Source of the DNA: Candidatus Epulonipiscium fishelsonii
GTDB lineage: Bacteria; Bacillota; Clostridia; Lachnospirales; Cellulosilyticaceae
Assembly (NCBI GenBank): GCA_001983455.1
Contig: LJDB01000029.1
Span: forward strand, 1 to 37,352
Reading direction: 5' to 3'
DNA: 37,352 nucleotides
Shown here one piece after another: positions 1-7,347 of this stretch. The first letter of the stretch is position 1. Every line of letters starts with the position of its first letter. Both the position numbers and the translations under genes were made by a program. The notes under the pieces were generated by a model. It saw nothing but the letters and a program-made list of their open reading frames with translations, did not search any database and was not told the origin of the DNA.

Positions 1-100
1 ATACCATAATAAATTGTAAGTGCCTATTCATTATAAAGTATTATATTATTGTTTTTTTTAGCGTATTCCATCTTTTAGAGAATGCATCTTAGAAATAATT
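1..100 (-). promoter_or_regulatory. Upstream element of a DUF285 gene lying left of the window (copy 1)
   Basis: This stretch closely matches 2490-2590 and 4216-4310, which lie directly upstream of the two DUF285 genes on the minus strand. It includes the CTATTCATTATAAAGTATTA core, an 8-base T run and a TATTCCATCTTTT block. By analogy it is the upstream region of a third DUF285 gene whose coding part lies beyond the left edge. No full -35/-10 pair with normal spacing was found, only a TATAAT-like hexamer in the core. The promoter call is therefore inferred from conservation and position. Confidence 0.6.
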
Positions 101-111
101 TATAATTTGGT

Positions 112-235
112 TTGGGGTAAAACAAACGTCTGAACCTCCATCTGGAAAAATTTAAAGAAGCAGGTTTACTAAATGAAAGTACATCAGATAGACTAGTATT
201 ATGAGCGGTGGAATAGTTTATCATACTAGTGAAGT
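112..235 (+). pseudogene. Decayed molybdopterin-oxidoreductase fragment, copy 1
   Basis: This is the same sequence as 2747-2880 with more mutations. Plus-strand reading gives VKQTSEPPSGKI and then, after a frame change, KFKEAGL. The better copy reads FETPSGKI and KFKEAGFHPVVEYVP. The TPSGKIE...G.DPLPEY pattern is typical of the C-terminal part of molybdopterin oxidoreductases of the thiosulfate/polysulfide reductase type. Stops and frame changes show it is not functional. The assignment is from motif memory only. Confidence 0.45.
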
Positions 236-240
236 ATCAT

Positions 241-272
241 AAAAAAATAGAGGTACACTTAGTGCCCTCTAT
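241..272 (-). terminator. Rho-independent terminator of the long DUF285 gene
   Basis: Read on the minus strand, a 7-bp stem (ATAGAGG with CCTCTAT, plus an inner CAC/GTG pairing) is followed by seven T. It begins six bases after the stop codon of the gene at 278-2467. A near-identical copy is at 2889-2920. Confidence 0.8.
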
Positions 273-277
273 ACATA

Positions 278-2467
278 TTAATAATGTTCAATATATCTAT
301 CATATGATTCCGCGTTATCAGGAATAATTTGTTTGCCTGTTCCTATCAATGGTTTTAACCTATTACAAAATCCTTCCACAGATTTCGTTGCTTTAGCGTT
401 ATAAAACAGAAATGATATTTTTTCTAAACTAGATGTATCAAAGTTACTTAAATCTAGTGTTTCAAGAGCACTACAATCACAGAATGTATGATACATATCT
501 GTAACCTTTCTAGTATTAAAGTTACTTAGCTTTAGTGTTTTAAGAGTTCTACACTTATAAAACATAACACTCATAGTCGTTACATTAGTAGTATCAAAGT
601 TACTTAAGTCTAATGTTTCAAGAGCACTACAGCAACGGAACATACCACTCATAGATATGACATTGCTAGTATTAAAGTTACTTACATTTAGTGTTGTAAG
701 AGCTCTACACCCACGGAACATACTGCCCATATGTGTGACCTTACTAGTATTAAAATTTTCACTTAAGTTTAGAGTTTTAAGAGCACTACACTCATTGAAC
801 ATACCGTTCATATGCGTGACTTCACCAGTATCAAAGTTACTTAAGTCCAGTATTTCAAGAGTACTACACTTAAAGAACATACGTTTCATATCAGTTACAT
901 TAGTAGTATCAAAGTTAGTTAAGTCTAGTGTTGCAAGAGCTCTACAATTACAAAACATACCCAACATATCGATTACATTGCTGGTATTAAAGTTACTTAT
1001 GTCTAGTTCTGTAAGATCACTACAACCATGGAACATATACTCCATATACTTGACTTCACTAGTATTAAAGTTACTTAAGTCTAGTGTTACAAGAGCTCTA
1101 CAACCATAGAACATATAGCTCATATATGTGACTTCACTAGTATTAAAGTTACTTAGGTCTAGGGTTGTAAGAGCACTACAACCACGGAACATATGGTTAA
1201 TATATGTGACATTAGTAGTATCAAAGTTAGTTAAGTCTAGTGTTGCAAGAGCACTACAGTTACCGAACATATGGTTAATATATGTGACATTAGTAGTATC
1301 AAAGTTAGTTAAGTCTAGGGTTGTAAGAGCACTACACCAGCTGAACATACCACTCATATTAGTTACATTAGTAGTATTAAAATTAGTTAAGTCTAGTGTT
1401 GCAAGAGCACTACAATCATAGAACATACCACTCATATCAGTTACATTAGTAGTATCAAAGTTAAGTAAGTCTAGGGTTGTAAGAGCACTACACCCACAGA
1501 ACATATAATTCATATCAGTTACATTAGTAGTATTAAAATTAGTTAAGTCTAGGGTTGTAAGAGCACTACACCTAGAGAACATACTAGACATATTGACAAC
1601 ATTGGTAGTATCAAAGTTAAGTAAGTCTAGGGTTGGAAGAGTACTACACCAATAGAACATATGGTTCATGTTCATTACTTGGGTAGTATCAAAGTTAGTT
1701 AAGTCTAGGGTTGTAAGAGCACTACACCAATAGAACATATAATTCATATCAGTTACATTAGCAGTATCAAAGTTACTTAAGTCTAGGGTTGTAAGAGCTA
1801 TACACCCACGGAACATACTAGCCATATCTGTGACATTAGTAGTATCAAAGCTACTTAAGTCTACGGCATTCATACTTTTAAATTTTGAAAACATCGATTG
1901 CATACTTGTTACTGTTTCATTTTTATGTTTAATTAAAGGCTGTGGTAAAGGCTTTTTCCAATTTTTAGAATTCAATTTTTCAAAAAATTCTTCAGATATC
2001 GTCACACATTTTTCATTATTATCATTATTATGGTATCTATAATAGCTAAGCTCTTCTGTTTTTATATCTTTATACTCTAAGTCATCATAAACTTTTATGT
2101 TATTATACTTATCTACTTTAGCGTTTTCACATTCATATAACTTTATAAGTTCCTTTAGTAGAGGGATATTAAGAAAGTCTATTTTGTATTTTATACTCTT
2201 GTCATTTTCATCTATAATTTCTATTTCATACCCACCAATATAATCATTATTTACACTGATGATTGCAGTTAATCTATAACTCAAATTTGCTTTAGTGATT
2301 AAACAATATATTTCATCACATAATTTTTTGTTTGCTTCTAAATTGTCAGAACTATACGGCAGGTTCTCTTTCTGTTTTATTTCATCTTTTAGTTTTTCCT
2401 TCTCTATTTCTAAATCCTTAAATTTGTTCATTATTTCTATTAGTTTGCTTCCTAATTCATTGCTCAT
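278..2467 (-). CDS. DUF285 26-residue-repeat protein, long form
   Basis: This 729-residue protein has two parts. Residues 1-186 are a non-repetitive N-terminal region. Its first 35 residues are rich in K and E and likely form a coiled coil, and its function is unknown. Residues 187-681 hold 19 full tandem repeats of 26 residues with the pattern T.M..MF..C.AL..LDLSNF.T.NV, the DUF285/BspA-like leucine-rich surface repeat; one unit has 27 residues. A degenerate unit and a 48-residue C-terminal tail follow. There is no signal peptide, membrane span, LPXTG motif or lipobox, which is unusual for a repeat family best known from surface proteins, so its location is uncertain. The start is supported by AGGAGGG at 2474-2480. 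A paralogue with the same N-terminal region lies upstream at 3019-4188. DUF285 repeats are often linked to adhesion, but no function can be assigned here. Confidence 0.9.
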   Translation of the reverse strand: MSNELGSKLIEIMNKFKDLEIEKEKLKDEIKQKENLPYSSDNLEANKKLCDEIYCLITKANLSYRLTAIISVNNDYIGGYEIEIIDENDKSIKYKIDFLNIPLLKELIKLYECENAKVDKYNNIKVYDDLEYKDIKTEELSYYRYHNNDNNEKCVTISEEFFEKLNSKNWKKPLPQPLIKHKNETVTSMQSMFSKFKSMNAVDLSSFDTTNVTDMASMFRGCIALTTLDLSNFDTANVTDMNYMFYWCSALTTLDLTNFDTTQVMNMNHMFYWCSTLPTLDLLNFDTTNVVNMSSMFSRCSALTTLDLTNFNTTNVTDMNYMFCGCSALTTLDLLNFDTTNVTDMSGMFYDCSALATLDLTNFNTTNVTNMSGMFSWCSALTTLDLTNFDTTNVTYINHMFGNCSALATLDLTNFDTTNVTYINHMFRGCSALTTLDLSNFNTSEVTYMSYMFYGCRALVTLDLSNFNTSEVKYMEYMFHGCSDLTELDISNFNTSNVIDMLGMFCNCRALATLDLTNFDTTNVTDMKRMFFKCSTLEILDLSNFDTGEVTHMNGMFNECSALKTLNLSENFNTSKVTHMGSMFRGCRALTTLNVSNFNTSNVISMSGMFRCCSALETLDLSNFDTTNVTTMSVMFYKCRTLKTLKLSNFNTRKVTDMYHTFCDCSALETLDLSNFDTSSLEKISFLFYNAKATKSVEGFCNRLKPLIGTGKQIIPDNAESYDRYIEHY
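425..1909 (-). repeat. 19 tandem 78-bp units encoding DUF285 repeats
   Basis: Nineteen consecutive units of 78 bp (one of 81 bp) encode residues 187-681. Neighbouring units are very similar at DNA level. For example, the units around 1190-1330 share the block encoding TY.NHMF and the following LDLTNFDTTNV almost unchanged. Such similarity permits slippage or unequal recombination, so copy number may vary between strains. The antisense strand is also open across long stretches because of the repeat periodicity. Confidence 0.9.
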
Positions 2468-2489
2468 TCCATACCCTCCTAATATTTAA

Positions 2490-2590
2490 TACCATAATAA
2501 ATCTTAACTGCCTATTCATTATAAAGTATTATATTGTTGTTTTTTTTAGCGTATTCCATCTTTTGGATAATGTATCTTAGAAATATATGT
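2490..2590 (-). promoter_or_regulatory. Conserved upstream element of the long DUF285 gene (copy 2)
   Basis: It lies just upstream of the ribosome binding site of the gene ending at 278 and matches 1-100 and 4216-4310. The conserved core holds a TATAAT-like hexamer, an 8-base homopolymer (A on the coding strand) and a GGAATA block. No good TTGACA-like -35 is seen. The remaining spacer at 2591-2746 is AT-rich, with no gene or structure I can support. Confidence 0.55.
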
Positions 2591-2746
2591 TTAAAGATAA
2601 AAGCCCCAAAGTCTCCTAGATTTAATTGCATAAATATTCATTATACTATAAGTAATGTCTATTAAAAATAACGCAAAAGCCAAACATTTGTACATATCTC
2701 CTTACGGAATTATGACTAATGTACTAGTGATACAATAACATAAGGA

Positions 2747-2880
2747 TGGGTAAAACAAACGTTTGAAACTCCATCTGGAAAAATTTAAAGAAGCAGGTTT
2801 CCATCCCGTGGTGGAATATGTACCAACAGCATAGATTGAAGACTAGTAGTATGGGCGGTGGAGTGACTTATCATACTAAT
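2747..2880 (+). pseudogene. Decayed molybdopterin-oxidoreductase fragment, copy 2
   Basis: Plus-strand reading gives WVKQTFETPSGKI up to 2785, then in the next frame KFKEAGFHPVVEYVPTA and a stop at 2832-2834. A later stretch in yet another frame reads GGGVTYHTNEI. FETPSGKI followed by a G.HP/DP...EY.P segment is a hallmark of the C-terminal region of DMSO-reductase-family molybdopterin oxidoreductases. About five codons that normally separate the two segments appear to be missing. No other part of such a gene is present, so this is a short relic. The identification rests on motif recognition and needs a translated search. Confidence 0.5.
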
Positions 2881-2888
2881 GAAATCTC

Positions 2889-2920
2889 AAAAAAATAGAG
2901 GTACACTTAGTGCCCTCTAT
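2889..2920 (-). terminator. Terminator copy downstream of the truncated DUF285 gene
   Basis: It has the same ATAGAGG/CCTCTAT stem as 241-272, followed on the minus strand by a run of seven T. It lies at the end of the decayed 3' part of the second DUF285 gene, whose original stop codon region has been deleted. Confidence 0.7.
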
Positions 2921-2921
2921 A

Positions 2922-3045
2922 CATATTCATGACATTGCTAGTATTAAAGTTAATTACGTCTAGTATTTCAAGAGCCCTCTAGATTGGTTACATTGCTGGA
3001 ACACACTGTTCATACTCTTTAAGTTGCTAATATCAAAGCTTCTGG
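2922..3045 (-). pseudogene. Out-of-frame 3' remnant of the short DUF285 gene
   Basis: Beyond the shift in the gene at 3019-4188, the minus strand still encodes repeat fragments in other frames. SFDISNLKSMNSVFQQC covers about 2985-3040. ALEILDVINFNTSNV then runs directly into the terminator copy. Both match the 26-residue repeat pattern. At least two frame changes and a deletion of the C-terminal tail are needed to derive this from an intact gene such as 278-2467. Confidence 0.7.
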
Positions 3046-4188
3046 TTCTGTAAGAGAACTACAACCACGGAACATATATCTCCTCTTCATGACATTGCTC
3101 GTATTAAAGTTACTTACGTCTAGTGTTGTAAGAGCACTACAATTACAAAACATATGGCTCATATTCATAACATTGCTCGTATTAAAGTTACTTACGTCTA
3201 GTGTTGTAAGAGCACTACATTTATAGAACATACTGCCCATATTTGTGACATTACTCGTATTAAAGTTACTTACGTCTAGTGTTGTAAGAGTACTACATTT
3301 AGAGAACATATACTTCATATCCGTGACGTTGCTAGTATTAAAGTTACTTACGTTTAGTTCTGTAAGAGCCTTACACCTAAAGAACATACTGCCCATATTT
3401 GTGACATTACTAGTATTAAAGTTACTTAAGTCTAGTGTTGTAAGAGCCCTACAGTCACAGAACATCCAGTCCATACTTGTAACATTACTAGTATTAAAGT
3501 TACTTACGTTTAGTTCTGTAAGAGCATTACACCTAAAGAACATCCAGCTCATGTGTGTGACATTAGTGGTATCAAAGTTACTTAAGTCTATGGCATTTAT
3601 TCTGTTACATTCTGAAAACATCGCTTTCATACTTGTTACTATTTCATTGTTATGCTTAATTAAAGGCTGCGGTAAAGGTCCTTCCCAATTATTAGAATTC
3701 AACTCTTTGAAAAAGTTTTCAGATATCTTCACACATTTTTCATTGCTATTATAGTATTCATAATAGCGAATCTCTTCTGATTTCCTATCTTTATATTCTA
3801 AATCATCTTTAAGTTTTATGTTATTATAGTCATCTAGACAAGCGTTTTTACATGCATATAATTTTATAAGTTCTTTTAATATGGGGACATTAAGAAAGTC
3901 TATGTCGTATTTTACACTATTGTTATTTTTGTCTACAATTTCTATTTCATACCCACCAATATAATCATTATTTACACTAAGTATTGCCGTTAATCTATAA
4001 CCCCAAGTTGCTTTAGCAATTTCCGCTGTAGTGATTAAAGAATATATTTCATGACATAATTTTTGGTTTGTTTCTAAATCGTCAGAACTATACTGTAGGT
4101 TTTCTTTCTGTTTTGTTTTATCATTTAGTTTTAGTCTTTTCTTCTGTAATTCTAAATTCTTAAATTGGTTTCCTAATTCATTGTTCAT
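3019..4188 (-). CDS. DUF285 26-residue-repeat protein, short truncated form
   Basis: This 389-residue paralogue of the product of 278-2467 has an N-terminal region (residues 1-184) that aligns along its whole length with that protein, for example SVNNDYIGGYEIEI and PLPQPLIKH in both. It is followed by seven full 26-residue DUF285 repeats (185-366). The last repeat breaks off into EPEALILAT and a stop, where a frame change has occurred; further repeat remnants lie downstream in other frames. It has lost the C-terminal tail seen in the long paralogue. No signal peptide or anchor is visible. The start is set by AGGAGG at 4195-4200. It may still make a shortened protein, or be an early pseudogene. 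Function unknown. Confidence 0.8.
   Translation of the reverse strand: MNNELGNQFKNLELQKKRLKLNDKTKQKENLQYSSDDLETNQKLCHEIYSLITTAEIAKATWGYRLTAILSVNNDYIGGYEIEIVDKNNNSVKYDIDFLNVPILKELIKLYACKNACLDDYNNIKLKDDLEYKDRKSEEIRYYEYYNSNEKCVKISENFFKELNSNNWEGPLPQPLIKHNNEIVTSMKAMFSECNRINAIDLSNFDTTNVTHMSWMFFRCNALTELNVSNFNTSNVTSMDWMFCDCRALTTLDLSNFNTSNVTNMGSMFFRCKALTELNVSNFNTSNVTDMKYMFSKCSTLTTLDVSNFNTSNVTNMGSMFYKCSALTTLDVSNFNTSNVMNMSHMFCNCSALTTLDVSNFNTSNVMKRRYMFRGCSSLTEPEALILAT
3091..3636 (-). repeat. 7 tandem 78-bp units encoding DUF285 repeats
   Basis: Seven units of 78 bp encode residues 185-366 of the short paralogue. They are more uniform than those of the long gene, with most ending in SNFNTSNV, which suggests recent expansion or gene conversion within this copy. 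Confidence 0.85.
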
Positions 4189-4215
4189 TACATACCTCCT
4201 AATATTTAAAATTGC

Positions 4216-4310
4216 AATATCATAATAAATCGAAACTGTCTATTCATTATAAAGTATTATATTATTGTTTTTTTTAGCTTATTCCATCTTTTGGACAATT
4301 ACTTTTCTAA
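4216..4310 (-). promoter_or_regulatory. Conserved upstream element of the short DUF285 gene (copy 3)
   Basis: It matches 1-100 and 2490-2590, with the same 8-base homopolymer and TATAAT-like core. It sits immediately upstream of the ribosome binding site at 4195-4200. Promoter function is inferred from its repeated position. Confidence 0.55.
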
Positions 4311-4322
4311 ATTGTTTATACT

Positions 4323-4354
4323 AAAAAAACCCTCCACATGTATTATGTGAAAGG
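4323..4354 (-). terminator. Terminator of the split-transketolase operon
   Basis: On the minus strand a 10-bp stem (CCTTTCACAT with ATGTGGAGGG, two G-U pairs) is followed by seven T. It begins 9 bases after the stop codon of the hydroxyacid dehydrogenase gene at 4364. Confidence 0.85.
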
Positions 4355-4363
4355 TTCTTGTAA

Positions 4364-5323
4364 CTACATATTTACTGCATTGATAGTGTTTCCTTTTAAA
4401 TATTCTTTTAGGTTGTTTACTGCTATACCTAAAAGTCTATTTCTTGCTTCTTTTGGTGCCCAAGCAATATGAGGAGTTATAATACAGTTTTTAGCTGTTA
4501 ATAGAGGATTGTCATCTTTAATTGGTTCACTAGAAACAACGTCTAATCCAGCTCCGCCAACTTTGCCGCTGTTAAGAGCATCTGTTAAATCTTGTTCATT
4601 TACTAGTGGTCCACGAGCAGTATTTAAAATAAACACTCCGTCTTTCATTTTTGCAATATTTTCTTTATTAATTATACCAGTATTTTCTGGGAATAAAGGA
4701 CAATGTAAACTGATTACATCAGATTTTGCAAGTAGCTCATCTAAAGAAACATATTTATATCCTTCTTTTATCATGTCTGGGTTTTCAAATTTATCGTATG
4801 CAATAACATTCATCCCTAGAGCTCTTGCAATTTTTGCAGTGGATTGACCATTTCTACCAAATCCAATTATACCCATAGTTTTTCCAACAAGCTCAATTAG
4901 AGGATAATCCCAGAAACAGAAATCTCCACGTTTTTGCCATTCGCCTTCATGTCTTACTTTATAGCTATGATGTCCGATGTGGTGACATAGTTCAAGCAAC
5001 AATGCGATTGCAAATTGACCAACTGCGTCATTTCCATAAGTTGGCACGTTACAAACAGGAATGCCTTTTGCTTTAGCAGCATCAATATCAACAACATTAT
5101 ATCCTGTTGCAAGAATACCAATCCATTTTATATTAGTTTTGTCTAGTGTTTCTTTAGTTATAGGAGTTTTATTTGTAAATACAATATCTGCATCTCCGAT
5201 TCTTTTTACAATATCCTCTGGTGCAGTTCTATCATATACAGTTGTTGGTGCAATGTCTTCTAGTGCTTTCCAACTTAAATCTCCAGGATTTAGGGTATAA
5301 CCATCTAATACTACAATTTTCAT
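4364..5323 (-). CDS. D-2-hydroxyacid dehydrogenase (glycerate dehydrogenase / hydroxypyruvate reductase type)
   Basis: This 319-residue NAD-dependent oxidoreductase interconverts a 2-oxoacid and its D-2-hydroxyacid in the cytosol. The Rossmann nucleotide-binding motif GFGRNG is at 154-159, with an acidic residue after the second strand (AYDKF, D177) that favours NAD over NADP. The catalytic triad is visible: R237 in NTARGPL, E266 in SSEP and H285 in PHIAW. Length and domain order are normal for the family. The closest known types are glycerate and hydroxypyruvate reductases, but the substrate cannot be read from sequence. It is the last gene of a minus-strand operon with a sugar isomerase and a split transketolase, suggesting it reduces or oxidises a small sugar-acid product. 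An AAAGAGGA binding site precedes the ATG. Confidence 0.9.
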   Translation of the reverse strand: MKIVVLDGYTLNPGDLSWKALEDIAPTTVYDRTAPEDIVKRIGDADIVFTNKTPITKETLDKTNIKWIGILATGYNVVDIDAAKAKGIPVCNVPTYGNDAVGQFAIALLLELCHHIGHHSYKVRHEGEWQKRGDFCFWDYPLIELVGKTMGIIGFGRNGQSTAKIARALGMNVIAYDKFENPDMIKEGYKYVSLDELLAKSDVISLHCPLFPENTGIINKENIAKMKDGVFILNTARGPLVNEQDLTDALNSGKVGGAGLDVVSSEPIKDDNPLLTAKNCIITPHIAWAPKEARNRLLGIAVNNLKEYLKGNTINAVNM

Positions 5324-5375
5324 TTTAACGTATCCTCTTTCTTATTTTAATTTTAAATTTTATAAATTTCAAGAT

Positions 5376-6296
5376 TTACTTAACTTTAGTCCATGCTTTG
5401 TTTAGCGTACGTTTTGCATTTGCAACAACAATATCTGGGTCTTCATCGCCCCAAGGTTTCACTTCAAAGCTTAAAATTGGAGGATTTTCAGGATTTAAGA
5501 AATTAATATCTTTCAATACTTGCAAGAATTCCACTAGTTCTTCAACGTCATTTTCTCCGTTAGGGAAAGCAAAACGTGGATGAGCATCTCCATATGCTGG
5601 CATTTTGGGATCTTTACATACAGCATTGCCCACATGAGCGTGGTTGATATAATCTTTAATTGGTAAAATTGATTCTTTTGCAGTTTCTCTAACAAGTGGT
5701 AAATGGCTAAGGTCTACCATTAGTCCAAAGTTATCAAATTCTTTACAAATTTCCTCAGCATATCTTTTGGCTAAAGCAACTGGTCCAACTAGAGATTTTT
5801 TATCAACATCAAAGTCAAATACTTCATGAGAAATTTGAAGATTTCCTTTAGATTTTGCATACGCACATAATTCTTTTGTTGATTTGATAAGTTGTTTATA
5901 GCTATCTTCTTTTGTAGCTTCTTCATAGTGTCCAGATAAGAAAGAAAGGCCGACGCAGTTCATATAATATGCTTCGTCAATTCCTTGTTTAATATTATCA
6001 ACTGCAATTTTACGTTGTTCTTCATCAAGATGATTAATATTTTGCCCTGTTGTAAGAAGTCTTGGTTGAGCTCCATAAGCAACTTTCATATGGCTAGTAT
6101 CAAGCATTTTTTTCACTTTTTCTCTAGTGCTATCATCTTTAACCCAAGTAATTTCAATTGCGTCAAAATAATCGTCACATGCAACTTTTTTTATTGCGTT
6201 TAAAATGTATTCTGAGTCTTCTCCTTTAATAGCATTTGGATATGCCATATGATAAATTAGTCCGACATTCATATACTTATGCATTGATTCATTCAT
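5376..6296 (-). CDS. Sugar phosphate isomerase/epimerase (xylose-isomerase-like TIM barrel)
   Basis: This 306-residue protein belongs to the AP-endonuclease-2/xylose-isomerase-like TIM-barrel family, which interconverts aldoses and ketoses or epimers using a divalent metal. Likely metal ligands appear as HEVFDFD, LMVDLSHLP, HAHVGN and FEVKPWGDED near the C-terminus. It has no signal peptide and is cytosolic. TTGGAGGA upstream of the ATG supports the start. It lies between the transketolase subunits and the hydroxyacid dehydrogenase in one operon, so it probably prepares or processes a ketose for the transketolase. A 13-bp inverted repeat separates it from the upstream gene. Substrate unknown. 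Confidence 0.85.
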   Translation of the reverse strand: MNESMHKYMNVGLIYHMAYPNAIKGEDSEYILNAIKKVACDDYFDAIEITWVKDDSTREKVKKMLDTSHMKVAYGAQPRLLTTGQNINHLDEEQRKIAVDNIKQGIDEAYYMNCVGLSFLSGHYEEATKEDSYKQLIKSTKELCAYAKSKGNLQISHEVFDFDVDKKSLVGPVALAKRYAEEICKEFDNFGLMVDLSHLPLVRETAKESILPIKDYINHAHVGNAVCKDPKMPAYGDAHPRFAFPNGENDVEELVEFLQVLKDINFLNPENPPILSFEVKPWGDEDPDIVVANAKRTLNKAWTKVK

Positions 6297-6337
6297 TTTT
6301 TAAATCCTCCAAAGTTTTAATTATATTTAAATATCAG

Positions 6338-6382
6338 TATTTCCAACAAACTATTTTTGTTATAGCTCATTTGTTGGAAATA
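6338..6382. other. 13-bp inverted repeat inside the transketolase operon
   Basis: TATTTCCAACAAA and its perfect complement TTTGTTGGAAATA are separated by 19 bases, between the transketolase C-half and the isomerase gene. No T run follows on the minus strand, so it is not a normal terminator. It could protect mRNA ends, set relative expression, or bind a regulator. Confidence 0.6.
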
Positions 6383-6422
6383 TATTAACAGAAATATTCT
6401 GAGATTTCAAGTGTTTATTTAA

Positions 6423-7346
6423 TTAAAGTAGTCCTTTTACCTTAGCAATTATGCTATTTGTGTCTAATCCATATTTAGTTAACAATTCTTCATAATCCCC
6501 AGACTCTGTAAAACAATCATTAAATCCTACATAAGCCATTTTTACTGGACAATATTGTGTAACAACTTCAGCTACTGCACTTCCAAGCCCACCATAAATA
6601 TTGTGTTCTTCAGCAACTACAATTTTGCCTGTTTGTTTAGCACTTTCAATTATGATATCTTTGTCAATTGGTTTAATAGTATGGATGTTTACTACTCTTA
6701 CATCTATTCCTTCTGCTTTAAGTTTCTCAGCTGCTTCAAGAGCTTTTGCTACCATTACACCTGTGGCAATGATTGTTGCATCTTTACCTTCTCTTAAGCA
6801 TTCACCTTTTCCAAGCTCAAACTTATAGTTTTCATCATAGATTACTGGCACATCTGCACGGCTAAGTCTTAGATACATTGGACCTTTTTCTTTCAAAGCA
6901 ACGTCTAGAGCTTCTTTTGCTTGTATTGCATCTGCAACTGAAATTATTGTAAAGTTAGGCAAAGATCTAAAAAATGCAATGTCCTCAAGTGCATGATGAG
7001 TAGCTCCATCATAAGAGTCAGAAACTCCAGCATATGCTCCAGCAACTTTAACATTTAAGTTTGTATAAGCAACTAAACTTCTTAGTGGGTCTGCTGCTCT
7101 ACTTACCATAAATGTTGCAAATGTATTTACCACTGGGGTAAACCCAACTGTTGAAAGTCCTGCTGCCATAGCCACCATGTTTGCTTCAGCTATACCAACA
7201 TTTAAAAATCTATCTGGATATGCTGCTCCAAAAACTCCACTTTTAGTAGAACTTGATACATCCGCATCCATTACTATTACATCTTCATATTTTGCTCCGA
7301 ATTCTTTTAGTGCATCTCCGTAAGCATCTCTTATTGATTTTTTCAT
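6423..7346 (-). CDS. Transketolase, C-terminal subunit
   Basis: This 307-residue subunit carries the pyrimidine-binding and C-terminal domains of transketolase. The GIAEANMVAMAAG segment holds the conserved glutamate that activates thiamine diphosphate. The C-terminal domain is seen in VVAEEHNIYGGLGSAVAE. It pairs with the product of the gene one base upstream (7348-8139), which supplies the diphosphate-binding half; together they match the length of a full transketolase. Split transketolases occur in many Clostridia and archaea and are often dedicated to particular sugars rather than the pentose phosphate pathway. Known dedicated examples are apulose-4-phosphate transketolase (AptAB) and the sulfofructose enzyme SqwGH. 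Specificity cannot be assigned here. The start is set by a GGGGG ribosome binding site inside the end of the upstream gene. Confidence 0.92.
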   Translation of the reverse strand: MKKSIRDAYGDALKEFGAKYEDVIVMDADVSSSTKSGVFGAAYPDRFLNVGIAEANMVAMAAGLSTVGFTPVVNTFATFMVSRAADPLRSLVAYTNLNVKVAGAYAGVSDSYDGATHHALEDIAFFRSLPNFTIISVADAIQAKEALDVALKEKGPMYLRLSRADVPVIYDENYKFELGKGECLREGKDATIIATGVMVAKALEAAEKLKAEGIDVRVVNIHTIKPIDKDIIIESAKQTGKIVVAEEHNIYGGLGSAVAEVVTQYCPVKMAYVGFNDCFTESGDYEELLTKYGLDTNSIIAKVKGLL

Positions 7347-7347
7347 A

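Noticed and set aside
657..1421. Long plus-strand open frames opposite the DUF285 gene
   Set aside because: They are antisense shadows made by the 78-bp periodicity, are repetitive with leucine/valine-rich text, and lack ribosome binding sites. The same holds at 3245-3754.
425..1909. CRISPR-like array
   Set aside because: The repeats are contiguous 78-bp coding units without unique spacers, and there are no cas genes.
2756..2765. CAAACGTTTG palindrome as a second LacI operator
   Set aside because: It lies inside the oxidoreductase relic, has no promoter, and is changed in the other copy (position about 125).
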